From contig DASTLT010000170.1 of the NCBI GenBank assembly GCA_035714625.1, positions 3,969 through 67,968 on the forward strand: a stretch of DNA of 64,000 nt, written 5' to 3'. Shown here in pieces: positions 25,804 through 34,920 of the stretch. The notes below the pieces were generated by a model. It did not search any database. It was not told the origin of the DNA and worked only from the letters and a program-made list of their open reading frames with translations. Source of the DNA: GCA-003244245 sp035714625. GTDB taxonomy: Bacteria; Actinomycetota; Actinomycetes; Mycobacteriales; Pseudonocardiaceae. Both the position numbers and the translations under genes were made by a program. The first letter of the stretch is position 1. Each line of letters begins with the position of its first letter.

Positions 25804-25885
25804 TGTACAACGTACACCTACACCCGATCGGGTGATAGCGGTTTGCGCCAACTCCTGACACCGTACGTGTTACGTACGACGTACG
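25804..25885. promoter_or_regulatory. Palindrome array between TetR and sigma genes
   Basis: This stretch holds the inverted repeat TGTAC-AAC-GTACA (25804-25816) and three copies of the palindrome CGTACG (25862-25867, 25873-25878, 25880-25885). The first two CGTACG copies flank TGTTA as a larger inverted repeat. It is a likely multi-site operator for the TetR regulator, controlling both directions. Confidence 0.6.
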
Positions 25886-25920
25886 CAAAAGTTAGCGACG
25901 TAAATGCGGGGAGGAGTGGC

Positions 25921-26541
25921 ATGATCACGATGCAGGAGGTCCGCCGGGAGGACACCTTCGGTGAGGACTGTGTGCGTGCCCCAGGCGACGTCGCTGACCT
26001 GCTGCTGCGCGCCCGCAACGACGATCGGGTGGCCTGGGAAGAGATCGTTCGCCGGTACAGCAATGTCGTCTTCGCCACAGTGCGGTCCTTCCGCCTGCAG
26101 GACGCTGACGTCCTGGACGCCGTGCAGATGACCTGGCTGCGGCTGGCCGAGAACGCCCACCGGGTGCAGCATCCGGAGCGGCTGGCGGGATGGCTGGCGA
26201 CCACCGCCCGCCGGGAGTGCCTGCACATCCTGCGCCAGCAGGCCAAGCACGCCCCAGCCCCGGTCGACGCGGTCGCGGAGAACGTGGCGGACCCGTCCGC
26301 AGGTCCCGAGCAGCGCGTCGTGGACCGCGATACGGCGCGGATGCTGTGGCGGCTCGTTGCCGAACTGTCGCCCATCCGGCGGGCCCTGCTGCGGGCCCTC
26401 TTCAGCGACAACCCGCGTCCCTACACCGAGGTCGCCCGCGCCGCGGGAATCCCACCCGGCGGCATCGGGCCCACTCGCGCGCGGGCTCTGCAACAGCTTC
26501 GGCGTCAGCTCGACGAACACGGGCTCGGCCCTGGAGCCTGA
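25921..26541 (+). CDS. ECF-type RNA polymerase sigma factor
   Basis: The 206-residue sigma-70-family protein has region 2 (WEEIVRRYSNVVFATVRSF, DAVQMTWLRLAENAHRV, WLATTARRECLHILR). Region 4 is LSPIRRALLRALF...YTEVARAAGIPPGGIGPTRARALQQLRRQL. ATG 25921 has GGGGAGGAG upstream. It ends 2 bp before the ShbA gene, so they form a tandem operon. No anti-sigma gene is adjacent. Control by the divergent TetR is inferred from the operator array. Confidence 0.88.
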   Translation: MITMQEVRREDTFGEDCVRAPGDVADLLLRARNDDRVAWEEIVRRYSNVVFATVRSFRLQDADVLDAVQMTWLRLAENAHRVQHPERLAGWLATTARRECLHILRQQAKHAPAPVDAVAENVADPSAGPEQRVVDRDTARMLWRLVAELSPIRRALLRALFSDNPRPYTEVARAAGIPPGGIGPTRARALQQLRRQLDEHGLGPGA

Positions 26542-26543
26542 CC

Positions 26544-27104
26544 ATGACGACCGATGCCTTGGTGGGGGCGGCGGTCCGCGGGGATCCGAAGGCCGTGGAT
26601 GAGGTTCTCCGCTGGATCGGTCCTCTGGTGGTGCGGTACTGCCGGACCCGGGTCGGACGCCAGGAGAAGACGTTCGCCTCGGCGGACGACGTAGCGCAGG
26701 AGGTGTGTCTCGCGGTGCTCACGGCGTTGCCCAGCTACCGCGACCAGGGTCGACCGTTTCTCGCGTTCGTCTATGGCATCGCGGCGCACAAGGTGGCCGA
26801 CGCACTTCGCTCGGCCGCGCGCAACCGGACCGAACCGGTCCCGGAGATCCCGGACTCCGCTATCCAGGGTGACAACCCCGAGCAGCGGGTCATGCAGGCT
26901 GAGCTGGCCGAGCGAATGAGCACGCTGCTGGGCACGCTGCCGGACAAGCAGCGGGAGATCCTCATCCTGCGGGTCGTCACGGGGTTGTCCGCCAAGGAGA
27001 CGGCCGAGGCGGTCGGATCGACACCCGGCGCTATCCGGGTCGCGCAGCACCGGGCCTTGGGACACCTGCGCAAGGTGCTGTCGGCCCCCGCCGAACGGTC
27101 TTGA
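26544..27104 (+). CDS. shbA: ECF sigma factor ShbA (drives principal sigma factor expression)
   Basis: The 186-residue sigma factor closely follows the ShbA family: DDVAQEVCLAVLTALPSYRDQGRPFLAFVYGIAAHKVADA in region 2 and LPDKQREILILRVVTGLSAKETAEAVGSTPGAIRVAQHRAL in region 4. In Streptomyces, ShbA directs transcription of hrdB. ATG 26544 lies two bases after the preceding stop. The tandem arrangement with another ECF factor is unusual and suggests joint control. Confidence 0.88.
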   Translation: MTTDALVGAAVRGDPKAVDEVLRWIGPLVVRYCRTRVGRQEKTFASADDVAQEVCLAVLTALPSYRDQGRPFLAFVYGIAAHKVADALRSAARNRTEPVPEIPDSAIQGDNPEQRVMQAELAERMSTLLGTLPDKQREILILRVVTGLSAKETAEAVGSTPGAIRVAQHRALGHLRKVLSAPAERS

Positions 27105-27176
27105 TCGCGGTGAACCGGAAGGGGACTTGCTGCCACTCGGCGGTATCAGCGAAGGGCTGCCGGGACTCCAGTAGTC

Positions 27177-27199
27177 AGGTACCGCAGTATGACGTACCT
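27177..27199. promoter_or_regulatory. Inverted repeat AGGTAC-N11-GTACCT
   Basis: A perfect 6-bp inverted repeat about 75 bp upstream of the DyP partner gene, with an 11-base spacer. It is a possible operator for the peroxidase pair, though short enough to arise by chance. Confidence 0.3.
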
Positions 27200-27270
27200 C
27201 GGCCGCCGCCACACGGCGGGGCAGCCCAGATGGTCAAAGATTGACGATCAACGAGCATGATGGAGATGCC

Positions 27271-27729
27271 ATGACCGAGCAGTCGTCGGCACAGCCGATC
27301 CAGAACCCGCTGACGTTGATGATGAAGGCGAAGTCGCCGCAGGACTACGCCACCCTTCGGCAGGTTATCGAGAAGCTCCAAGCCCAGCCGCCGGACCAGA
27401 ATCCGGTGACGGTCGCACTCGACAAGATCGGCACCGTCCACTTCGCGAGATTCGCGTTTCTCGACTGTGCACAGCAGCTCGCGGTGATCACTTCCTATGA
27501 TGGCGATTTCGAGACCTACCTCAACGAGTTCGTCAACGAGATCGGCGATGTCTTCAACACGCTTCTCTCGTTCGTGGAAGATGCTCCGCCGCTTCCGGTG
27601 CAGACCTATCGGCAGGAGTTCTTCAACTACGTCCGGGCACATGATCTACGTTGTGTGCCGCCGTTCTACAGCGCCTACCCCAACCACACTGTGCTCGATA
27701 TCCTCGATATGGTCAGCGTCCGCAGTTGA
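27271..27729 (+). CDS. Conserved DyP-peroxidase-associated protein (152 aa)
   Basis: ATG 27271 is preceded by GGAG. The protein contains VALDKIGTVHFARFAFLD, LAVITSYDGDFETYLNEFVNEIGDVF and FYSAYPNHTVLDIL. I recall such a conserved domain found beside or fused to DyP-type peroxidases. It lies 26 bp before the DyP gene on the same strand, so cotranscription is expected. The catalytic role is unknown; it may be a ferredoxin-like alpha-beta partner domain. Confidence 0.75.
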   Translation: MTEQSSAQPIQNPLTLMMKAKSPQDYATLRQVIEKLQAQPPDQNPVTVALDKIGTVHFARFAFLDCAQQLAVITSYDGDFETYLNEFVNEIGDVFNTLLSFVEDAPPLPVQTYRQEFFNYVRAHDLRCVPPFYSAYPNHTVLDILDMVSVRS

Positions 27730-27755
27730 TCCGAAGCCGAGCAGGGGACACAATC

Positions 27756-29099
27756 ATGACTGCCGTCGACTTGGCAGATGTGCAGGGTCTTATCTTGCGT
27801 GGCTACACGATGCCGGTGGCCCGGTATCTGGGCTTGAGTGTGCGTGACCCGCGAGCGGTCCGCCAGTTCCTGGCTGCTCTGGGTGGGGATGATCCCGCGG
27901 TTCCGGCTGTCACCAGCGCAGCGCCTTGGGCGATGAAGCCGGACTGCTGCGTCAACCTGGGCATCACCTTTGCCGGACTGGCCGCACTCGGGTTGCCTGC
28001 GGAGCAGCTCGCCGGCTTTCCTGCGGAGTACACCGAGGGGGCCCCGGCCCGCTCGGCCAGAGTAGGTGACGTCGGTACCAGTGCGCCCGATCAGTGGCTG
28101 CCCTGGCTGGTGAATCCTGGACCACACCTGCTGCTCTCGCTGTTCGCGCAGTCGACCGATGTGCTTGAGTCGGCTACGAAACAACTGGAACAGGCGTGGC
28201 ATCCGGGCTGCGTCGAGGTGGGCCGCCACGACGGTGCCTGGTTGCCCGACAACACCGCCCACTTCGGTTATCGCGACGGTTTGTCGCAACCCACCATTGA
28301 GGGGGTCCCGCTTTCCGGGCTGCCCGACCGTCTTCCGCCGGTCCCGGTGGGAGAGTTCTTGCTGGGTTATCCCAGCCAGCATGTCGAGTTCAGCTATCCG
28401 GTACCGGCGCCGGCGCAGTTGGGTCGTAATGGCAGTTTCGCCGCCTTCCGGGTTCTGGAGCAGGACGTCGACGGGTTCACTGAATTCCTGGCGGAGCAGT
28501 CGGCCCGAACCGGACTGTCGGAGGATCTGATCGCGGCGAAGCTGTGCGGGCGGTGGCGCAACGGTGTACCACTGGTCCTCTCGCCGGACACCGACTCGCC
28601 CGACCCGCCAATCCCGCCGCAAGCGCTGAACGACTTCGACTATGTCGGGGAGTACAACGATGAGCGAGGTTACCGGTGCCCGATCGGAGCACATATCCGG
28701 CGGATGCACCCACGTGGACAGCGGGTCGTCGGAAACGGGGGTCATCTGCACCGCATCGTTCGACGCGGGGTTCCGTATGGGCCAGCGTATGACCCGGCCC
28801 ACCCGCGCGACGGCCAGCCCCGTGGACTGCTGGGTCTTTTCATCGGGGTCAGCCTGAAGGATCAGTTTGAGTTCCTGATGGCTGAGTGGGCCAACACCGG
28901 GAGGTTCACCGCCGGGCTGGGCGACACCAAGGATCCCTTGCTCGGGGCCACCCCCGAGGGGGCGGGGCGCTTCTCCATACCCCGCCCGGAGGGACCTATG
29001 ACCCTCACCGGACTGTCCCGCTTCATCACCACCCGGGGGGGTGCCTACTGCTTCCTGCCGAGCATCACCGGGATCCGTTACCTGGCGAACCTGGACTGA
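27756..29099 (+). CDS. DyP-type heme peroxidase
   Basis: The 447-residue dye-decolourising peroxidase family member has the distal GxxDG signature in FGYRDGLSQPTIEG (catalytic Asp). The probable proximal heme His lies in GAHIRRMHPRG, and the essential Arg in RIVRRGVPYGP. The length fits the longer DyP classes. No signal peptide is seen, so it is cytosolic or encapsulated. ATG 27756 has AGGGGA upstream. It would oxidise phenolic or dye-like substrates with H2O2; the true substrate is unknown. Confidence 0.92.
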   Translation: MTAVDLADVQGLILRGYTMPVARYLGLSVRDPRAVRQFLAALGGDDPAVPAVTSAAPWAMKPDCCVNLGITFAGLAALGLPAEQLAGFPAEYTEGAPARSARVGDVGTSAPDQWLPWLVNPGPHLLLSLFAQSTDVLESATKQLEQAWHPGCVEVGRHDGAWLPDNTAHFGYRDGLSQPTIEGVPLSGLPDRLPPVPVGEFLLGYPSQHVEFSYPVPAPAQLGRNGSFAAFRVLEQDVDGFTEFLAEQSARTGLSEDLIAAKLCGRWRNGVPLVLSPDTDSPDPPIPPQALNDFDYVGEYNDERGYRCPIGAHIRRMHPRGQRVVGNGGHLHRIVRRGVPYGPAYDPAHPRDGQPRGLLGLFIGVSLKDQFEFLMAEWANTGRFTAGLGDTKDPLLGATPEGAGRFSIPRPEGPMTLTGLSRFITTRGGAYCFLPSITGIRYLANLD

Positions 29100-29165
29100 C
29101 CCGCTGGACGGACCAGGTTTTCATCAGGTGTTGAGTTTCGTGGGGGGCCACGCTATGGTCCGGCT

Positions 29166-31898
29166 GTGACCATGGCCGGGCAGCCCACCCAGGAGCTGCC
29201 TGGCGACCACCACCTGGTCCTTGATCTCGCTGACCTCCATGCCGAGCTGGTGCCGGTGGTCGGTGGCAAGGCGGCTCAGCTCGGTGAGCTGACCCGCGCG
29301 GGACTTCCGGTGCCGCCCGGGTTCTGCGTCACCACGCAGGCATACCGGCAGGTCGTCGCTGGCGGGCAACTCGATGACGTGCTCGAGGCACTTGCCACTG
29401 CGGAGGATGCGGCCAGCCTCGCCCGATTGGCCGGGCGAGCGCGTGCGCTGGTGCTCGCTTCGCCAGTGCCCGCCGATGTGGCGGCTGCGGTCGCCCGCGC
29501 CTATGACCACCTGGGGGACGAGGTGCCGGTCGCGGTGCGGTCCTCGGCGACCGCGGAGGACCTGCCATCCGCGAGCTTCGCCGGCCAGCAGGACACCTAC
29601 CTCAATGTCGTGGGTGCTGACGCAGTGCTCGACGCGATGCGTCGGTGCTGGGCGTCGTTGTGGACCGAGCGGGCGGTGAGCTATCGCACCTCCAACAGCA
29701 TCGACCACCGGAGCGTGTGGCTCGCGGTCCTCGTCGAGCAGATGGTCGAAGCACAAGTGGCCGGAGTGATGTTCACCGCCGATCCGGTGACCGGCTGTCG
29801 CGGGCACACGGTGATCGACGCCAGCCCCGGCCTGGGTGAGGCCGTGGTGTCCGGTGCGGTGAACCCCGATCACTTCCTGGTCGACTCCGGTGGCCGGGTC
29901 ATCGAACGGAGACTGGGTGACAAGCGGGTGCTCGTCCGGTCCCGCCCCGGTGGTGGCACCGAGCAGGTCAGCGGGCCTGCGCAGGCATCCCGATCCTGCC
30001 TGAGTGAGGCGCAGATCCGCGACCTCACGGTGCTCGGGCAGCGCGTTCAGCAGCACTACGGCGCCCCGCAGGACATCGAGTGGGCGCTGGACCGCGCCGG
30101 GGTCTGGTGGCTGACCCAGGCCAGGCCGGTCACCACGCTCTACCCGTTACCAGACGGACCGGCAGGAGACGCACTGCTGGTGTACTTCTGCCTCAGCCTG
30201 GCCCAAGGGCTGACCAGGCCGATCACCCCGATGGGGAGCGCAGCGTTCCGGTTGATCGGGTCCTGCGCCTCGAAAGTGGTGTTCGGCTCCGTCGTGCACG
30301 ACCCGATCTCCGGCCCGGGCGCGCTCGTCGAGGCCGGCCAGCGGATGTTCGTCGACATCACGCCGGTGCTGTACAGCCGGGTCGGTCGAGCCCTGGTGCC
30401 GCGGGTCCTGGACGTGATGGAGGCTCGCTCGGCCGTTGTGCTGCGCCGATTGTTCGGTGATCCCCGGTTTGCGGTGCGGAGTACCGCACGCTGGCCGGTC
30501 GTCCGGCGTCTGATCGTGCTGGCGGTGCGCTTTCAGCTCCCACTGCAGATCGTCCAGGCGCTGATTTACCCGCCAGCAGCCCGTCGGCGAGTGGACCGGG
30601 TCGGCCGGCGGTTGCGGGCAAAGCTCACCATGCCCGCAGGGTCGTCCGGCGCGCGGCGGCTGGAGCACGTGCAGCATCTGCTTGCCACGTCGATCATCCC
30701 GATCATGCCGCGGGTCACCCCGGTGGCCGCCACCGGGTTCCTGGCCCAGGCCCTCGCCGGCAAGCTCGCCGGTGCCGACCTCGAGCCCGACGAGAAGCAC
30801 GAGGTACTGCGGGCACTGCCGCACAACGTGACCACCGAGATGGACCTCGAGCTGTGGGCGCTGGCCACCCGGCTGCGGGCGGACCCGGCAGCGGTGGCTG
30901 CACTGCGCGGTCTCGCCCCCGAGGTACTGGCTGGCCGCTTTGCCAGCCGCGAGCTGCCGCCGGTGCTGCAGCAGGAACTCGGCGGGTTCCTGCGCAGTTA
31001 TGGTCACCGGGCGGTGGCCGAGATCGATGTCGGGATGCCGCGCTGGTCCGAGGACCCCACCCATGTGCTGGGTGTGCTGGCTAACTACCTGCGGCTTGAT
31101 GATCCTGATCTGGACCCCGACGCGCAGTTCGCGAGGGGTCATCGGGTGGCCGAGGCCGCAGCGCTCAGAGTGGTCGGGCGGGTCCGGAGGCGGAGCCGGG
31201 TGCGGGCCGCCGCGGTGCGGTTCGCGCTGCGGCGAGTCCGCGATTTGGTCGGCATGCGAGAGACGCACAAGGACTATCTAGTGCGCGCCCTTGCGCACGT
31301 CCGGGGACAGTTGGCCGAGGTCGGCGCCGAGATCGCGGCTGCAGGAGGGCTCGCTGATCCGGCCGACGTATTCTTCCTCGACCTTGCTCAGGCGCGGGTC
31401 GCGCTCGCGGGTGCGGACTTCCGGGAGGTCGTCGCCCAGCGCCGGGCAGACTACGATCACGAGCTTCGCCGCCGCCGGGTACCGCGGATCATGTTCTCCG
31501 ACGGGACCCAACCCGAGGCACTCATCGGGCCGGGTCAGGAACCGGCAGATGGTCGGTTGGCAGGCACCCCGGCTTCCGCAGGCACCGTGACCGGCCCGGC
31601 CCGGGTGGTGCTCGACCCGGTCGGCGCCCATCTGGAGCCGGGGGAGATCCTCGTCGCACCCTCCACAGATCCCGGCTGGACACCGTTGTTTCTCACCGCA
31701 GGCGGACTGGTCATGGAGATGGGCGGGGCGAACTCGCACGGTGCCGTCGTCGCTCGCGAGTACGGCATCCCTGCCGTGGTTGGCGTCCCCGACGCGACGC
31801 TGCGCATCACCACCGGACAGTGGATTACCGTCCAGGGCGCGGCCGGACTGGTCGAGTTGCTGAATGATGCGAGCGATGCGGGAAGGGGCGTCCGGTGA
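29166..31898 (+). CDS. Rifampin phosphotransferase/PEP synthase-like dikinase
   Basis: The 910-residue protein has an N-terminal PEP/pyruvate-type ATP-grasp domain (VGGKAAQLGELTRAGLPVPPGF, VAVRSSATAEDLPSASFAGQQ, ADPVTGCRG). A divergent middle domain follows (about 330-790). The C-terminal phosphohistidine swivel domain has the catalytic His in GGANSHGAVVAREYGIPAVVG. The order matches rifampin phosphotransferase (RPH) as well as PEP synthase. The HGAVVAREYG motif and the size favour an RPH-like transfer to a small acceptor, which is unidentified. The stop overlaps the next gene by GTGA. Confidence 0.85.
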   Translation: MTMAGQPTQELPGDHHLVLDLADLHAELVPVVGGKAAQLGELTRAGLPVPPGFCVTTQAYRQVVAGGQLDDVLEALATAEDAASLARLAGRARALVLASPVPADVAAAVARAYDHLGDEVPVAVRSSATAEDLPSASFAGQQDTYLNVVGADAVLDAMRRCWASLWTERAVSYRTSNSIDHRSVWLAVLVEQMVEAQVAGVMFTADPVTGCRGHTVIDASPGLGEAVVSGAVNPDHFLVDSGGRVIERRLGDKRVLVRSRPGGGTEQVSGPAQASRSCLSEAQIRDLTVLGQRVQQHYGAPQDIEWALDRAGVWWLTQARPVTTLYPLPDGPAGDALLVYFCLSLAQGLTRPITPMGSAAFRLIGSCASKVVFGSVVHDPISGPGALVEAGQRMFVDITPVLYSRVGRALVPRVLDVMEARSAVVLRRLFGDPRFAVRSTARWPVVRRLIVLAVRFQLPLQIVQALIYPPAARRRVDRVGRRLRAKLTMPAGSSGARRLEHVQHLLATSIIPIMPRVTPVAATGFLAQALAGKLAGADLEPDEKHEVLRALPHNVTTEMDLELWALATRLRADPAAVAALRGLAPEVLAGRFASRELPPVLQQELGGFLRSYGHRAVAEIDVGMPRWSEDPTHVLGVLANYLRLDDPDLDPDAQFARGHRVAEAAALRVVGRVRRRSRVRAAAVRFALRRVRDLVGMRETHKDYLVRALAHVRGQLAEVGAEIAAAGGLADPADVFFLDLAQARVALAGADFREVVAQRRADYDHELRRRRVPRIMFSDGTQPEALIGPGQEPADGRLAGTPASAGTVTGPARVVLDPVGAHLEPGEILVAPSTDPGWTPLFLTAGGLVMEMGGANSHGAVVAREYGIPAVVGVPDATLRITTGQWITVQGAAGLVELLNDASDAGRGVR

Positions 31899-32767
31899 CA
31901 GCAAGCGCAGCGCAGGTCGGCTGGGACCGGACCCAGGACGCACTGCGCGACGAGGTTCGGCGGGTCGCCGCGCTGTTGCGATCGATCCGCGAGCCACAGG
32001 CCCCCGCGGTGGGGCAATGGAATATCGCCGAGGTCGCGCTGCATCTCGCGCAGGCCTGGCTGGTGGTATCCGGCCTGGCACGACGGGATCTCTCCCGCAT
32101 CTATGCGGTGATGCCGAGCCTGGCCGGGCTGGCCGGTGACGCACTGATCCGCACCATCTGGGAACTGGGCGAGGTGACCACGCTCGGGGTGCGCTCCGAC
32201 CCGGAGCGTGATCCAGGTGTGCTGGCCGACTGCCTCGAGACCCGGGCGGAGGAGTTCTTCAGCGAGTGCGCGGGACGGTCCGCCGATGAACTGGTGCCCT
32301 GGTTGGTCGAAGGCAGCACCGTACGCCTGTCGACCCTGACCGGTCACTTGTTGAACGAGACCATCGTGCACGGTTACGACATCGCCCGGGCGGCCCGGTG
32401 CAGATGGCAGATCGAGCCGGCACGCGCGGCCATGGTGCTGTCCGGATTCATCATTCCGGTGATCCGGGCGCTCGATCCACGAGAGCTGGTGGATGCCGAC
32501 AAGGCGGCTGGTTTGCAGGCCGTCTACGACCTCCACATCCGGGGTGGAAACTGCTATCATTTCCTCTTCGAGGAGGGAGTGCTCAGGATCGAGGAGCCGT
32601 CCTCCCGAAGGGTGGATTGTCATATTTCTGCCGAACCTGTGGCGTTCCTGATGGTGGTGTGGGGCCGGCGGAGCCAGTGGTCGGCGATTGTCCGGGGCAA
32701 GCTGGTGGCGTGGGGACGCAGACCGTGGTTGGGGCCACGGCTGCGGCTCTTATTGCGGAACCCCTGA
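31895..32767 (+). CDS. Mycothiol-dependent maleylpyruvate isomerase (MDMPI)-like protein
   Basis: The 290-residue protein has an N-terminal DinB-like four-helix domain (WNIAEVALHLAQAW, LTGHLLNETIVHGYDIARA with the metal-ligand His residues). The C-terminal part is SCP2-like (VYDLHIRGGNCYHFLFEEGVLRI, AFLMVVWGRRSQW). This layout is that of mycothiol-dependent isomerases and transferases. GTG 31895 overlaps the TGA of the RPH-like gene, so translation is coupled. A shared substrate pathway is inferred. The isomerase reaction itself is not proven. Confidence 0.82.
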   Translation: MTASAAQVGWDRTQDALRDEVRRVAALLRSIREPQAPAVGQWNIAEVALHLAQAWLVVSGLARRDLSRIYAVMPSLAGLAGDALIRTIWELGEVTTLGVRSDPERDPGVLADCLETRAEEFFSECAGRSADELVPWLVEGSTVRLSTLTGHLLNETIVHGYDIARAARCRWQIEPARAAMVLSGFIIPVIRALDPRELVDADKAAGLQAVYDLHIRGGNCYHFLFEEGVLRIEEPSSRRVDCHISAEPVAFLMVVWGRRSQWSAIVRGKLVAWGRRPWLGPRLRLLLRNP

Positions 32768-32829
32768 CGCTACAACAAGAGTTCCGCGTCCGTGCCAGAA
32801 AGGTGCCGCGCTGAAAATGGGCTGAGCGC

Positions 32830-32848
32830 GGGCTCTTCATAAGAGCCC
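32830..32848. terminator. Bidirectional hairpin terminator
   Basis: GGGCTCTT-CAT-AAGAGCCC is a perfect 8-bp stem with a 3-base loop, placed between the convergent ends of the MDMPI-like gene and the sigma factor gene. There is no T-run, as is usual in actinomycetes. Confidence 0.75.
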
Positions 32849-32859
32849 GAATGTAAGGG

Positions 32860-33957
32860 CTACCTCTCTTGAGGGTCACCCACACGGGGACGATCTGGGT
32901 CCTGCCGACGCGGCTCTGGGGTCTCAGGCCCCCGACAGCACCGCCCCTTCTGTGGGTGGTGCTGCTGCGCACCGGGGTGGGCCCCCGCCTGCTCCGGTTG
33001 GTGGCGGGGAGATCGGGAGTCCGATCGCCCCGGTGCTGGTGTCGTCGGGGATTTGCCCTTCGCCGATGCGGGTAACCGGTGCAACGGCAGGGCGCCCGAA
33101 TGGCCCCGTGAGGCCGGTGGGGCTGCGTCCGAAGCCGTCGGTAGCGGCGGTCGGTGCGGATCGCGCCTAGGCGTCGACACCGGCGGCGGTGCTGGTGGCG
33201 GTGGCAAGGTGAGGTGCCCGGCCGGAGCCGGGACCGGTGCCGACGGCGTGACCGCCGAGGGGGGGCGGGGCAGCCCCCCCATCTGCTCCTGGATAGGCAG
33301 CACCGGGGGGAGAGTCACCGCCATCATCGTCGCTGCGGTAGCGGACGCCAGAGCCATCGGAGCAGGATTGCTCACCGCAGGCAGATGGGTGCGCCATGCC
33401 CAAACCAGCAGACCAAGGCTGGTGGTAACGGCGGTCTTGACGGTGCGGCGGGCCCGGGCGAGCAGTGATTCTGCCGCTCGATACCGCACCCCCAACTGGC
33501 TCGCCACCTGCTGTACGTCACACCCTGCCGCGGCCAGGTGCAGAGCCTGAGCTTGGCGGGGCGGTAAGACCTCGGCTGCCAACGAGGCAACCCACACGGC
33601 TTCGGACCGTTCGCAGACTTCCTCTTCGAGGTGCTGTCCGGGTTGCTGAACCACGGCCTGTGCTGATGCCCGTTGCCAGCGCCTGGCCTCGTTGGCCCGG
33701 CGCCGGTAGCCATCCATGCACAGCCGCATCGTCACCGCGACCAGCCACGCCTGAAGCCGCTCGTCCGAGATCTCGGGGTGCTCGGCCGCCCGCAGCATCG
33801 CCTCCTGCACGGCGTCCTCTGCGTCCTCTGCGTTGGCCCCATGGCGGCGGGCGATCCGTAGCAGCAGCGCCCGACTGCCCCAGATCTGCGCCCACCGTGC
33901 TGGCGGCACGTCTGCTGCTGGCACGAGAACGTCCTGGTCAGTGCTGTCTCCGGTCAT
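32860..33957 (-). CDS. Sigma-70-like factor with long proline-rich C-terminal tail
   Basis: The 365-residue protein has a sigma region 2-like N-terminus (LLLRIARRHGANAEDAEDAVQEAMLRAA, LQAWLVAVTMRLCMDGYRRR). A region 4-like HTH follows (LPPRQAQALHLAAAGCDVQQVASQLGVRYRAAESLLARARR). Next come a weakly hydrophobic stretch (TSLGLLVWAW, LASATAATMMAVTLPP) and ~160 residues rich in Pro, Ser, Arg and His. ATG 33957 lies after GGGGG. Sigma factors with membrane or disordered tails can self-regulate. The hydrophobic part is short, so membrane attachment is uncertain. Confidence 0.75.
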   Translation of the reverse strand: MTGDSTDQDVLVPAADVPPARWAQIWGSRALLLRIARRHGANAEDAEDAVQEAMLRAAEHPEISDERLQAWLVAVTMRLCMDGYRRRANEARRWQRASAQAVVQQPGQHLEEEVCERSEAVWVASLAAEVLPPRQAQALHLAAAGCDVQQVASQLGVRYRAAESLLARARRTVKTAVTTSLGLLVWAWRTHLPAVSNPAPMALASATAATMMAVTLPPVLPIQEQMGGLPRPPSAVTPSAPVPAPAGHLTLPPPPAPPPVSTPRRDPHRPPLPTASDAAPPASRGHSGALPLHRLPASAKGKSPTTPAPGRSDSRSPRHQPEQAGAHPGAQQHHPQKGRCCRGPETPEPRRQDPDRPRVGDPQER

Positions 33958-34897
33958 CCCGATACCCCCGTTAGGGTCCTTGGTCGCTTCCGTAACAACG
34001 GTCACACCTGGGTCACTGGACTGAAGCCATGGCAACCCTCGAGCGGAGTAGCACTGCTTACTCTCAGTAATCGAATGAGGGTACGGAACAGTCGGTCACT
34101 GTCGTACCCGAGTTCGGGGGCCAGCGCATCTCGAGCGGGGAGATCGAGGGCTGCAGACACTGCGGCTACCTGGAAGGTCGGCCGAGATCAACGAGTTCAT
34201 CGTGAAGTTCCTTGCCGGTCCGCGACCGGCGTCCGCTGCGGTGGGTGGCGGCCCAGCGGAAAGATCTGTGCGATCCGCGCGACGGACACCGGTGGTCTGC
34301 GGCGTCTTCCCTGTAGTGACACAACCGCGACCCACAGCGTGCCTGGTGACGACCCGGCCTCATGGCTCGCGGCTCGGCTGGCTGCGGCTTCGAGCTGGAG
34401 CTGTCTGGTGGGAGAAGGCTGGAGGTGGGAACACCAGGGGCTACCTGGTGATCTCATTTTGGCTAGCCCTGCTGTCACTGCACACGTGGTGAGCGTCTCG
34501 GTGTTCCGATAACGCCGAGGTTGTCGGGGATTGGTGCGTGGTTCGAAAGGTATCCCTTGCCAAGCCCGAACAACAAGGTCACTGCAGGACTGCCCGGACC
34601 GCTGCGCGTAGCCAGTGTACACGTCACCGCAATCTCGACACTCCGCTGAGGGAGGCCCCTACCCAACTTTAGGTGGGTCTAAACGCGAAGTTCTCACGAG
34701 TTTTGTGGTGACAGATGTACAGCAACTCATGACGCAGGCCACTATCGAGTTGGCAGGGGAGGGCACCACCATTGTCCATTGCCCCCGACCGCGCAACGCG
34801 CTCACCGTTGCCGGCTTGTGCTACATCATCAAGCAGGTTGTGCACTTCTCTAACGGTGGCGGCATCTGTGGCGGCCGGGACGCCCGCAGCAGGGAGC
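33958..34897. other. Gene-poor boundary region left of the NRPS locus
   Basis: About 940 bp holds no convincing gene. The open frames here lack ribosome sites and protein-like composition, and GC content drops visibly compared with the flanks. No transposase fragment or long repeat is seen. It may mark the left edge of an acquired biosynthetic island and carry the promoter of the downstream genes. Confidence 0.5.
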
Positions 34898-34920
34898 AAG
34901 TCATGCTCACCGCATGACTT
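34898..34920 (+). promoter_or_regulatory. Perfect hairpin upstream of leader ORF
   Basis: AAGTCATGC-TCACC-GCATGACTT is a perfect 9-bp stem with a 5-base loop, ending four bases before the strong ribosome site AGGAGAGGAG. It could be a regulator-binding palindrome or an RNA hairpin acting on translation of the following ORF. It lacks a T-run, so a simple terminator is less likely. Confidence 0.55.

Noticed and set aside
34075..34622. Overlapping open frames on both strands left of the NRPS locus
   Set aside because: Composition is not protein-like, there is no ribosome site and no motif; more likely intergenic.
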